8,448 nt of DNA from Mucilaginibacter sp. (GTDB lineage: Bacteria > Bacteroidota > Bacteroidia > Sphingobacteriales > Sphingobacteriaceae): positions 1 to 8,448 of the forward strand of contig JAQBNY010000188.1 of the NCBI GenBank assembly GCA_028288315.1, written 5' to 3'. Positions 1 through 6,751 of this stretch are shown here, piece by piece (positions within the stretch are counted from its first letter, which is position 1; every line of letters starts with the position of its first letter). The translations under genes were made by a program, and so were the position numbers. Under the pieces are notes generated by a model, which was given only the letters and a program-made list of their open reading frames with translations, ran no database searches and was not told where the DNA came from.

Positions 1-722
1 GACTGGTGATTATACCAGCCATTGCCCAGTAATACGCCTATAGCATTTTTACCGGCCGCTATTTGTGCTGTAACGTCATAGGTGACATATAAAGTTCGCC
101 TGTCAAACCGGGTATACATAGGGTCGAGCCGGTGATTGCCTATCTTTTCGCCGTTAATATACAGTTCATACAAACCCGCTACAGCAATATATGCCCTTGC
201 GGATTTTACCTTTTTACCTGTGCTGAATGTGGTACGGAAATACGGGGCAGGTTTTACATTTACACCCTGCTCGTCGCTTATCCAGGAGCCTTTCCAGTTG
301 GTCATTTTTAGCATACCCATTTCAAAGCTGTTTACACCCGAAGAGGATGTTTTTACACCGTGCATATCCCACACATTAACCCGCCAATAATATTTGGTAA
401 AAGGTTGCAGCGCTTTACCCTGGTAAGTAGCCAGTATGTTTGAAGATATTAGCTTAGCGGTTGTCCAGCTATTTCCCTTACCCTGACTAACTTCTGCAGA
501 ATCTGTACCTGCAAAAATTTGGTAAGCGGTTTGTTTGGCACCCTGTCTGCTATCGGCCAGCATCCATGTTAAACGCGGATGCATATTGTCTAACCCGATA
601 GGATTTTCTAAATATTCTGTACGGAGATTAACTGGTTTAGCGAGGGGCGCTGCAAGTAAATTTGCTGATAAGAATATAAACATACCAAATAGTATGTTAA
701 AGGCACGAAGATGTATTTTCAT
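1..722 (-). CDS. GH78 alpha-L-rhamnosidase, N-terminal 240 residues (3' end outside window)
   Basis: This reading frame is open from an ATG at 722 down to the window edge, so only the first 240 residues are seen; full family members are usually about 900 residues. GH78 enzymes release terminal alpha-L-rhamnose from plant glycosides and polysaccharides. Residues 1-25 form a type I signal peptide (a basic start, then a hydrophobic run ending in NLLAA), so the enzyme should be periplasmic or surface-exposed. Residues about 29-137 look like the fibronectin/Ig-like first domain of bacterial rhamnosidases, with the typical ENPIGLD and PRLTW motifs (39-53) and YYWRVNVWD (111-119). Residues about 158-240 match the Bac_rhamnosid_N carbohydrate-binding module, with ARAYIA, GLYELYINGEKIG, LDP, YDVT and the LLGNGWY motif near 231-237. 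The catalytic (alpha/alpha)6 barrel lies beyond the window, so catalytic residues cannot be checked. It follows the DUF1080 gene by 134 bp, with a repeat in between. The family call is strong; substrate specificity is unknown. Confidence 0.9.
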   Translation of the reverse strand, partial: MKIHLRAFNILFGMFIFLSANLLAAPLAKPVNLRTEYLENPIGLDNMHPRLTWMLADSRQGAKQTAYQIFAGTDSAEVSQGKGNSWTTAKLISSNILATYQGKALQPFTKYYWRVNVWDMHGVKTSSSGVNSFEMGMLKMTNWKGSWISDEQGVNVKPAPYFRTTFSTGKKVKSARAYIAVAGLYELYINGEKIGNHRLDPMYTRFDRRTLYVTYDVTAQIAAGKNAIGVLLGNGWYNHQ

Positions 723-756
723 TGGAGGCTAATATCGAAAAATGGGTGGGGATTTT

Positions 757-848
757 ATAACCACAGAGAACACAAAGAGAAAAATCCACAAAGACACAGG
801 GAGAAATTATTTGTAAAATATTTTTTTGTGCCTTTGTGGTTAATTATA
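757..848. repeat. Imperfect inverted repeat (CCACAGAG...CTTTGTGG type) between DUF1080 and rhamnosidase genes
   Basis: The left arm reads TATAACCACAGAGAACACAA (from 756) and is followed by a second CACAAAGACACAG tract (787-799). The right arm, 827-848, reads TTGTGCCTTTGTGGTTAATT on the plus strand. Its reverse complement, AATTAACCACAAAGGCACAA, pairs imperfectly with the left arm. The central part is AT-rich. This type of CCACAGAG/CTTTGTGG palindrome is a dispersed intergenic element in many bacterial genomes. Here it fills almost the whole gap between two genes on the same strand. It could form a hairpin in the mRNA and separate expression of the rhamnosidase from the upstream genes; that role is inferred. 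Confidence 0.65.
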
Positions 849-856
849 ACATTAGT

Positions 857-1603
857 TTACAGTTTCTTTATTTCCACATTCCTGAACCATACATCAGCAC
901 CATGATCCTGCAGGGCTATGCGGCCTTTTTTGAACGTGCCGAAACCGGGCCACTCTTTGAATTTACTGCCGGCAACCAGTTTGTTCCAGTTATCATCCCA
1001 TAGGGTGGTTGATAAAACCTTTTGGTCATTAACCAATATATCCAGTTTGCCGTTGTTGGCAATTACTTCGGTTTTGTTCCATTCGCCGGCTGGTTTTACT
1101 ACTTCTTTTGATATCGACATTAAATCGTACAGATCGCCCGCGCGGTGTTTTATCAATTTGCCGTCTTCGTTTTCCTTATTGTCGGCTATCTGTGTTTCGG
1201 GGCCGGTATTCCAGGCATATTTGTATTTGGTGGTATCCTCATGTACATAAAACATAATACCGCTGTTGCCCGCTCTTGATATTTTCCATTCCACTTTAAG
1301 GTCAAAGTTGTCGTACTCGTCATTAGTAACAATATCGCCGCCGCCAAGGGTTTGCCAATCGGCTTTTTTAGAGGCATCCAAATGTAATACGCCGTCTTTT
1401 AACTTCCAGGCTGCGCCAACTTTGCCTTTGCCGTATACGTGCCAGTTACTCATGGCAGAATCTTTTAATAGTGGTACAAACTTGCTTGTAGCACTATCTT
1501 TTGCTACACTGCTTGAGTCTATCATGGTACTTGTGTTCTTGCCTGATGAATTGCAGCTGCTTATAGCTACTGCGGCAAGGAGTATAAATATTAATTTCTT
1601 CAT
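857..1603 (-). CDS. DUF1080 (3-keto-disaccharide hydrolase family) lipoprotein
   Basis: A 248-residue protein of the DUF1080/PF06439 family, a jelly-roll fold related to concanavalin-like lectins and glucanases. Characterised members cleave 3-keto-glycosides after a dehydrogenase has oxidised the C3 hydroxyl. Residues 1-16 are a lipoprotein signal with lipobox ISSC (Cys17 lipidated), then a Ser/Thr-rich linker to about residue 42, so it is anchored to a membrane facing the periplasm or outside. Family hallmarks seen: NSGIMFYV (113-120), ETQIAD (136-141), GDLYDL (156-161), GEWN (173-176) and the C-terminal LQDHG (231-235) followed by VWFRNVEIKKL (238-248). The length is normal for a single-domain member. 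It begins 9 bp after the GMC oxidoreductase stop codon, so the two are almost certainly co-transcribed, and the partner makes the keto-glycoside role more likely. The exact glycoside cleaved cannot be read from the sequence. Confidence 0.9.
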   Translation of the reverse strand: MKKLIFILLAAVAISSCNSSGKNTSTMIDSSSVAKDSATSKFVPLLKDSAMSNWHVYGKGKVGAAWKLKDGVLHLDASKKADWQTLGGGDIVTNDEYDNFDLKVEWKISRAGNSGIMFYVHEDTTKYKYAWNTGPETQIADNKENEDGKLIKHRAGDLYDLMSISKEVVKPAGEWNKTEVIANNGKLDILVNDQKVLSTTLWDDNWNKLVAGSKFKEWPGFGTFKKGRIALQDHGADVWFRNVEIKKL

Positions 1604-1612
1604 TATATTGGT

Positions 1613-3340
1613 TTACAGGTTTCCTTTTTTTATTTCGTTAACTGCATAGGTTGCAGCACGGGCCGTTAAAGCCATATACAAAATAGACGGGCTTTGATTG
1701 CCGGTACTGGTCATGCAGGCACCATCGGTTACAAAAACATTTTTGCAGGCATGCAGTTGGTTCCATTTGTTAAGCAGTGACGTTTTTGGGTCTTTACCCA
1801 TACGCACGCCGCCCATTTCATGAATATCCAGCCCGGGCGCTTGTTTGTTGTTGTATTTTTTTATGTTTTTTACCCCGGCTTTCTCCAGCATTTCTGCGGT
1901 TTGGTTTAAGAAATCTTCGGTCATGCGGTCCTCGTTTTCATGATACTCAACTGATGTTATTAGCAATGGGATTCCCCATTGATCTTTCTCAGTTTCGCTA
2001 AGGCGCACGTGGTTTGTTTCTACAGGTACTGTTTCGCCCTGCAGATAGGCGAATACATGCCAGCCGCCCGGTTCAGACAGGCTGTCTTTATATTCAGCAC
2101 CAATTTGTCCTTCGCCGGTTTCACTAGGGTGTTGATCGCGGTAGGCGTTCATAAAGGTGGTGAAACCGCCAAAGTAATCTGTTTCTTTTTTATGCAGATT
2201 GCGATAGTTTACCAATATCAGGTCGGTAGGGTTACGGCCGTAATAATATTTATCCAAGAAGCCATCCAAAGTACCCGAAACCGATGCCCGGTAATTATGG
2301 AACGCGATGTATTTACCCAGCAAACCACTATCATTACCTAAACCATTAGGGAAGCGTTTAGAGGTAGAATTAAGCAATATAAGGTTGGTGTTCAGTGCAG
2401 ATGCATTCATGAATATAACCTTTGCAAAGTAGTCGATAGTTTCTTTTGTATTAGCATCAATTACCCTCACACCAGTTGCCTTGCCCAACTTCTCGTCATA
2501 AATAACGGAATGAACCACTGAATGCGGCCTGATGGTTAAATTACCGGTTTTCTCTGCCCAGGGCAAGGTTGAACTTACTGAACTAAAATACCCGCCAAAC
2601 GGGCAGCCCCGCATGCACATGTTACGTGCCTGACATCTGCCCCTACCTTGGTCCAGATGCACCTGTTGTGGTTCGGTAAGGTGGGCCCAACGGGCATGTA
2701 CCAAGTGGCGGTCGGTATAATTATTTTTTAGTGATTGCCTAATATGTTGCAGTGGTACGTTCATTTCAAAAGGCGGCTGAAACTCGCCATCGGGCATAGC
2801 TTCTAAGCCATCTTTGCTACCGCAGATGCCTATAAATTTCTCTACGTGCGAGTACCAGGGTGCAATATCGGCATAACCAATGGGCCAGCCAATACCATAA
2901 CCAAAACGCTCTGGTGCGGTAAATTCAAATTCGCTCCAACGTTGTGTGGCACGGCCCCACGTTAATGATTTACCACCAACCTGATAGCCCCGTATCCAGT
3001 CGAAGGGTTTTTCCTGCACATAGGGATGATCTGCATCTTTTATAAAAAAGTGGTCGCAATCATCGCCGAAACCCGCTGCTTTGGTGATAAGCGGGTTCTC
3101 TTTGTAAAATGCTTCGCTCATACGGCCACGGTATTTAAAACCCCATGGAGGAGTATTGGCCGTTGGATAATCTTTTAAGTGTTTAACATCGCGGCCACGC
3201 TCAAGCACAAGTGTTTTTAATCCCTGTTCGCAAAGCTCTTTGGCAGCCCAGCCGCCGCTAATGCCCGAGCCAATAACTATTGCATCGAAAGTACGTTCGG
3301 CAGTATTGCCCGAATTGGTGTCTGGAGAATTGGTTGACAT
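1613..3340 (-). CDS. GMC-family FAD-dependent sugar/glycoside dehydrogenase
   Basis: A 575-residue GMC (glucose-methanol-choline) oxidoreductase. The N-terminal Rossmann motif GSGISGG (24-30) with the ribose-binding acidic end of strand 2 at LERG (46-49) binds FAD; GGKSLTWGR (122-130) is the second conserved flavin loop. The C-terminal half carries HEMGGVRMG (507-515), with His507 as the likely catalytic base, and the closing GNQSPSILYMALTARAA stretch (547-563), with Asn548 as its partner. A cysteine cluster C236-x5-C242-x3-C246 in RCQARNMCMRGCPFGG resembles the Fe-S-binding segment of FAD sugar dehydrogenases that hold a 3Fe-4S cluster, so electrons may leave through a cluster rather than to oxygen; this is inferred. 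There is no signal peptide. Relatives oxidise the C3 hydroxyl of glycosides and usually pair with a Tat-exported small subunit, which is absent from this window. The DUF1080 gene follows 9 bp downstream, pointing to 3-keto-glycoside chemistry. Confidence 0.88.
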   Translation of the reverse strand: MSTNSPDTNSGNTAERTFDAIVIGSGISGGWAAKELCEQGLKTLVLERGRDVKHLKDYPTANTPPWGFKYRGRMSEAFYKENPLITKAAGFGDDCDHFFIKDADHPYVQEKPFDWIRGYQVGGKSLTWGRATQRWSEFEFTAPERFGYGIGWPIGYADIAPWYSHVEKFIGICGSKDGLEAMPDGEFQPPFEMNVPLQHIRQSLKNNYTDRHLVHARWAHLTEPQQVHLDQGRGRCQARNMCMRGCPFGGYFSSVSSTLPWAEKTGNLTIRPHSVVHSVIYDEKLGKATGVRVIDANTKETIDYFAKVIFMNASALNTNLILLNSTSKRFPNGLGNDSGLLGKYIAFHNYRASVSGTLDGFLDKYYYGRNPTDLILVNYRNLHKKETDYFGGFTTFMNAYRDQHPSETGEGQIGAEYKDSLSEPGGWHVFAYLQGETVPVETNHVRLSETEKDQWGIPLLITSVEYHENEDRMTEDFLNQTAEMLEKAGVKNIKKYNNKQAPGLDIHEMGGVRMGKDPKTSLLNKWNQLHACKNVFVTDGACMTSTGNQSPSILYMALTARAATYAVNEIKKGNL

Positions 3341-3411
3341 GAAAATTTACTAATTGGTGTTATAAAGATGCAATTAATAATTCAGAAAAGTAAGTGCTAA
3401 GGATGTAAATA

Positions 3412-3547
3412 GCTGGTGAGGACACCAGCCAACGGGGGACGGTTTGTGTTCGGTGAAGACACCGAACACCTGATAAGCGATATAATCTACCAGCCAGGGT
3501 GGGGAGTGGTCCATGTCCAGCCCGTGTTCGGTGTCCTCACCGAACAC
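3412..3547. repeat. Cluster of three perfect hairpins with a shared GGTG-(4 nt)-CACC core
   Basis: Three perfect palindromes with 4-nt loops lie in the gap between the PfkB and GMC genes. Hairpin 1 (3412-3429) is GCTGGTG-AGGA-CACCAGC. Hairpin 2 (3446-3469) is GTGTTCGGTG-AAGA-CACCGAACAC. Hairpin 3 (3524-3547) has the same 10-bp arms around TCCT, which reads AGGA on the other strand, so it is an inverted version of the same unit. A short outer match, ATAGCT (3409-3414) to AGCTAT (3555-3560), frames the cluster. Hairpin 3 starts 4 bases past the kinase stop codon. There is no T-tract, so a plain intrinsic terminator is unlikely; a dispersed REP/MITE-like repeat is the better call. It may still stabilise or end the kinase mRNA. 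Confidence 0.8.
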
Positions 3548-3551
3548 CTGG

Positions 3552-4664
3552 CTAAGCTATATTATTTATTAATTCAGAAATGTAAGTATCCAACACCATA
3601 ACATCCGGACTATTACCCGCTGTAATGTAGCAGTTTGCCACATAATTTGCCATAATAAGCGAGAGCTCAGTATCAAGACCAATTAAAGTTGCCATGCAAT
3701 ATCCGGCATTGAAGTTATCGCCGGCACCTGTAGAAAACTTAGGATTAGCTATAAAAACAGGCTCGCTCATATAAGTTCCTTTTGCATTCCATGAGACAGA
3801 AAGTTTGGAGCTATGAACAATCAATGTATCAATATTCAGTTCAGTAAAAAGTTTGTTACCAGCGGCTTGCAGGTCGGTAGGAGGGCTGTGGTCAATAAAT
3901 GCTTGGTAAAGAATGTTTGCCTCATTGCGGTTAAGGCTTAATGTTACCTTGCCGTATTTGCCAAATTGTTCTATTAGTTTTATGGCTGATGTGATAGCCT
4001 CCGGTTTGCGCTTGGAACAATCGGATAGGTCAAAAAAGAATTGTTTTTGGGCTGCGTTGTTATCTGTAAAAACATCTGCCAGCAAGCCTTCCCAAATATT
4101 GTTGGAATGATCCAACTCGCTCCAGTTAACTAGGCAAACCAGGTCCGCATCGCTAAAGATCTCTCTTAATTTTTCAAGGCCTATGGTGCTTTTAATCGTA
4201 TTCCAATCAGAATGGTTCAGATCGGTCATTTGGGCCAGCATTATCTTACCATCCGTAAATTCCATAGCCGTTGTAAAACCCGGATTGGTATAAGTATATA
4301 AGCTGCAATTTGGATGCATTTGTGAAAACACCGGCACTGTTGATGGCATCCCAAACGCACCAATACAGTTAACGCTTGCACCCATTTGTGCCATAGCATT
4401 GGCCATTATTGGCATGTTACCACCCAGTTTCTGTACCAGTTCCTCGCTCTCTAAACTAAAACCCGAACCGCTTTTGCCTGCTATGTAATTGCCAAATTCT
4501 TTTATCGTGCTAAAAAATACCGGGCCGTTCACTTCCGTTTTAAAGTTAACTACCCGCACAATAGAATCTACAAAACCATCAAAGCCCGCGGCAACCTTTT
4601 TGGAAGCCAGCAGGGCAGGAGCGTTTTGCAGCTTATCCTTAATTTGTTTAAGCTTTTCTTTCAT
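3552..4664 (-). CDS. PfkB (ribokinase)-family carbohydrate kinase
   Basis: A 370-residue cytoplasmic sugar kinase of the PfkB/ribokinase superfamily, which transfers phosphate from ATP to a sugar or sugar-phosphate hydroxyl. The N-terminal AGFDGFVDSIV (26-36) opens the Rossmann-like core, and GGNMPIMANAMAQMG (81-95) matches PfkB signature 1. LSLNRNEANIL (242-252) is the usual strand and NxxE region. Signature 2 is FSTGAGDNFNAGY (310-322), where GAGD forms the anion hole and Asp316 is the expected catalytic base. The protein is slightly longer than ribokinase (about 310 residues), and the extra length is spread through the middle. It is the last gene of the operon, starting 2 bp after the NagB-like gene stops. 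The substrate is not predictable from sequence; the neighbour suggests an amino sugar or keto sugar. The frame ends at TAG, with a hairpin directly downstream. Confidence 0.88.
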   Translation of the reverse strand: MKEKLKQIKDKLQNAPALLASKKVAAGFDGFVDSIVRVVNFKTEVNGPVFFSTIKEFGNYIAGKSGSGFSLESEELVQKLGGNMPIMANAMAQMGASVNCIGAFGMPSTVPVFSQMHPNCSLYTYTNPGFTTAMEFTDGKIMLAQMTDLNHSDWNTIKSTIGLEKLREIFSDADLVCLVNWSELDHSNNIWEGLLADVFTDNNAAQKQFFFDLSDCSKRKPEAITSAIKLIEQFGKYGKVTLSLNRNEANILYQAFIDHSPPTDLQAAGNKLFTELNIDTLIVHSSKLSVSWNAKGTYMSEPVFIANPKFSTGAGDNFNAGYCMATLIGLDTELSLIMANYVANCYITAGNSPDVMVLDTYISELINNIA

Positions 4665-4666
4665 TG

Positions 4667-5401
4667 TCAGGAAGCGTGTTCCAATGCTGATGCGGCATCT
4701 TTATCTAACAATATAATTGCTTTTGGAATGGTTTGAAGGATGGAAGCCGGTACTTCGGTAGTAACGCTGCCTTGTAAACCTTCGGCAATTATGGCGGCTT
4801 TTTTAGGGCCTGATGCTATTAGTACAGGTGTTTTAGCTTCACACAAGTGCTTTAAGCCAAGTGTGATTCCTTCAGTCAGTTTTGTTTCATTCTGAAAATA
4901 TTTTTGCCCTACTTGTACGGTTACAGTGTCAAGAGCTGTGCGGTGCGCATAAAGATCAAAGCTTGTTCCTGGCTCATTAAGGCCCAGGTGACCATTCATT
5001 CCTATACCCACCATCATAATGTCCAGTCCGCCTTTTTCACTAATGAAGTTATTAATGCGTTCGCACTCATCTTCCAGATCATCCGACTTAGCATCAAACA
5101 AAATTATCCTTTCCGGGTCGATATTCAGCTTGCTGAAAAAGTTGGAATACAGATAATACTTGCAGCTACCCACATCGTTTTCATCCATACCCACCCATTC
5201 ATCAAGACCAACAAAAAAGCATTGGCTCAGGTCTATCCTGCCATCGTTTGCGGCATCAACCAAGTGTTTTAACATCCCGGTTGGTGAATCGCCCGAAGGG
5301 AAGCAAAGTATAGAATCAGGCTTGATTGTCAATTGCTTTGCAATCAGTTCAACGGCCGCTTTTGACATTTCGTCGTAGGTATCGTATATTGATATTTTCA
5401 T
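4667..5401 (-). CDS. Glucosamine-6-phosphate deaminase/isomerase (NagB/6-phosphogluconolactonase family)
   Basis: A 244-residue single-domain protein of the NagB/RpiA/6-phosphogluconolactonase fold. NagB converts glucosamine-6-phosphate to fructose-6-phosphate and ammonia in the cytoplasm. Visible motifs are the phosphate loop CFPSGDSPTGML (33-44), the VGLDEWVG segment (64-71) with the catalytic Asp67, GIGMNGHLGLNEPG (132-145) with the ring-opening His138 and supporting Glu143, ASGPKKA (196-202) and EVPASILQ (216-223). The position corresponding to E. coli Asp141 is Asn136; I recall the same Asn in Gram-positive-type NagB proteins, so this need not mean loss of activity. The length is close to the roughly 240-270 residues of NagB. 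The start codon shares one base with the stop of the upstream dehydrogenase (TAATG), implying translational coupling. A related role on another amino-sugar phosphate, or lactonase activity, cannot be ruled out, so no gene symbol is given. Confidence 0.83.
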   Translation of the reverse strand: MKISIYDTYDEMSKAAVELIAKQLTIKPDSILCFPSGDSPTGMLKHLVDAANDGRIDLSQCFFVGLDEWVGMDENDVGSCKYYLYSNFFSKLNIDPERIILFDAKSDDLEDECERINNFISEKGGLDIMMVGIGMNGHLGLNEPGTSFDLYAHRTALDTVTVQVGQKYFQNETKLTEGITLGLKHLCEAKTPVLIASGPKKAAIIAEGLQGSVTTEVPASILQTIPKAIILLDKDAASALEHAS

Positions 5402-6495
5402 TAGATAGTAGTTTTAGGGTTTAGCCACAGGTCAATTGGTTTGGCAACTTTTGCCGTATAAGGCAGGGCTACTTTTTTACCCAAACCTGCTGATGCATAG
5501 GCAGCATAAATTATCTCCAGCACCGCGCGTCCGTCTTCGCCGGTTACCAGCGGGGTTTTATCTTCGCGTACGCATTCAATAAAGTGTTTAAGCTCGTGTG
5601 GGTAGCCCTGGTTAAAAGCTTCCTCAAAAATAGTGAAACTCCAGCCGGCAGAGGTATCGGCTTTTTCCATGGCATAACCATAGCCGTCGCGGCTGTAAGT
5701 AAGGGCCGAGTTACCCATGAACAGATCGGCATAAACAACACCGCCTGTACCGTATATTTCACAACGGTCGTCCATGCCACCATGTTTGGCCCAACTGCTT
5801 TCGGCAACGCATGTAACGCCGTTCTCAAACTCTACTATCACTACCGCATTATCTTCGCCTTTGGTACGGCCTTTATGTAAAACGGTGCTCATGGTTGCGT
5901 ATACATCTTTAACCTTGGCATGGTCAAGCACCCAACGGAACCAGCCTAAGGCATGACAGCCCATATCCATGATAACACCACCTCCGGCCAGTTCAATATC
6001 ATAAAACCAATCGGTATGTGGGCCTGAATGTTTTTCGGCCTGTTTCAGCATATATACATCACCAATGGCGCCCTCTTTTACCAGATGACGGGCTCGCTCA
6101 TATTTTGGGGCGAAGCAAAGTTCTTCCGCATACATTAGTTTTACGTTGTTTGCTTTACAAACGGCTATCATTTCATCGGCCTCCTCTAAAGTAACGGCAA
6201 GCGGTTTTTCAATGATGATATGTTTTTTGGCTTTGGCGGCTTTTATACAAACAGAAGCATGCAGATAATTAGGCACGCAAATATCAATTACTTCGCAATC
6301 TGTTTCGGCCAATAACTGATCAACATCATCAAAAAAATGCGGTACATGATATTTTTCCGCAAAGGCTTTTGCTTTGTTAATATTACGGGCATAAACGGCC
6401 ACAACCTCAGCCTCGGGTACAAAGCGGTGGTACGATTCCAGGTGAATGTCTGATATATAACCAGCACCTATTATGGCAACTTTAGTTCTGTTCAT
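5401..6495 (-). CDS. Gfo/Idh/MocA-family NAD(P)-dependent sugar dehydrogenase
   Basis: A 364-residue oxidoreductase of the Gfo/Idh/MocA family, which oxidises or reduces hydroxyls of sugars, inositols or their derivatives with bound NAD(P). The N-terminal Rossmann fold has KVAIIGAGYISDIH (5-18), then VPNYLH (74-79) and the diagnostic EKPLA (96-100), whose Lys97 is the usual catalytic lysine. The C-terminal alpha/beta domain has GGGVIMDMGCH (171-181), with Asp177 and His181 in the expected D-x3-H active-site positions. No signal peptide or Tat motif precedes the nucleotide-binding fold, so it is cytoplasmic. It is the first gene of a compact three-gene operon (dehydrogenase, NagB-like enzyme, PfkB kinase), with about 140 bp of unique leader between its start and the repeat element upstream. 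The substrate is unknown; acting on 3-keto sugars released by the neighbouring GMC/DUF1080 pair is an attractive inference. Confidence 0.88.
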   Translation of the reverse strand: MNRTKVAIIGAGYISDIHLESYHRFVPEAEVVAVYARNINKAKAFAEKYHVPHFFDDVDQLLAETDCEVIDICVPNYLHASVCIKAAKAKKHIIIEKPLAVTLEEADEMIAVCKANNVKLMYAEELCFAPKYERARHLVKEGAIGDVYMLKQAEKHSGPHTDWFYDIELAGGGVIMDMGCHALGWFRWVLDHAKVKDVYATMSTVLHKGRTKGEDNAVVIVEFENGVTCVAESSWAKHGGMDDRCEIYGTGGVVYADLFMGNSALTYSRDGYGYAMEKADTSAGWSFTIFEEAFNQGYPHELKHFIECVREDKTPLVTGEDGRAVLEIIYAAYASAGLGKKVALPYTAKVAKPIDLWLNPKTTI

Positions 6496-6633
6496 TGGTA
6501 TTTAGGTATTCATTTAAGATAGCCCGCTTCACGTGTGGCTATGCAAAAAGTAACAGCAGGCATTAATTATAAGTTTAGTTGGCAGCTAAAAATACAATAA
6601 TTGTCTGAACCAGTTTACAGAATTCTTACTTTA

Positions 6634-6732
6634 TGTCATTGCTATAAGCGATAGCGTGGCAATCTCGTAGCCTATACATGACCGCTTAGCATTCGACGGG
6701 ATTGCTTTGTCGCTATGCTCCTAGCAATGATA
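6634..6732. repeat. Palindromic MITE-like element, copy 1 (TGTCATTGC...GCAATCTCGT family)
   Basis: The left arm (6634-6668) begins TGTCATTGCTATAAGCGATA and ends GGCAATCTCGT. The right arm (6696-6732) begins ACGGGATTGC and ends TAGCAATGATA. The arms are imperfect inverted repeats of about 35 nt around a 27-nt centre. No coding frame inside it makes sense. The TGTCATTGCGAGG...GCAATCTC style is a dispersed repeat in Bacteroidota genomes. Part of the centre and right arm (6683-6704) recurs in inverted form in the copy at the right edge of the window. It lies upstream of the Gfo/Idh operon and downstream of clpP. Confidence 0.75.
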
Positions 6733-6751
6733 TGGTGGAATTATAAGGATT

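Noticed and set aside
136..390. Plus-strand 84-residue open frame near the left edge
   Set aside because: The opposite strand encodes clear GH78 N-terminal domains through the same bases.
711..905. Plus-strand 64-residue frame
   Set aside because: It runs through the inverted repeat at 757-848; the apparent peptide (HREHKEKNPQRHREK) is a by-product of the repeat.
1266..1649. Plus-strand 127-residue open frame
   Set aside because: It lies antisense to the well-supported DUF1080 gene and the end of the GMC gene, has no family motifs and has shadow-like composition.
1979..2341. Plus-strand 120-residue open frame
   Set aside because: Fully antisense to the GMC oxidoreductase gene, with no recognisable domain.
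3524..3547. Hairpin just after the kinase stop codon as an intrinsic terminator
   Set aside because: No run of T follows the stem on the minus strand, and near-identical stems occur nearby, so a repeat explains it better.
3416..3601. Plus-strand 61-residue frame over the hairpin cluster
   Set aside because: Its sequence is repeat-derived and it overlaps the 3' end of the kinase gene; no protein family is suggested.
4904..5272. Plus-strand 122-residue open frame
   Set aside because: Antisense to the NagB-like gene, whose conserved motifs account for the sequence.
6544..6552. TACTTTTTG on the minus strand upstream of the Gfo/Idh gene as a Bacteroidota -7 box (TAnnTTTG)
   Set aside because: The spacing within the motif is one base too long and no convincing -33 TTG-type element sits at the right distance.
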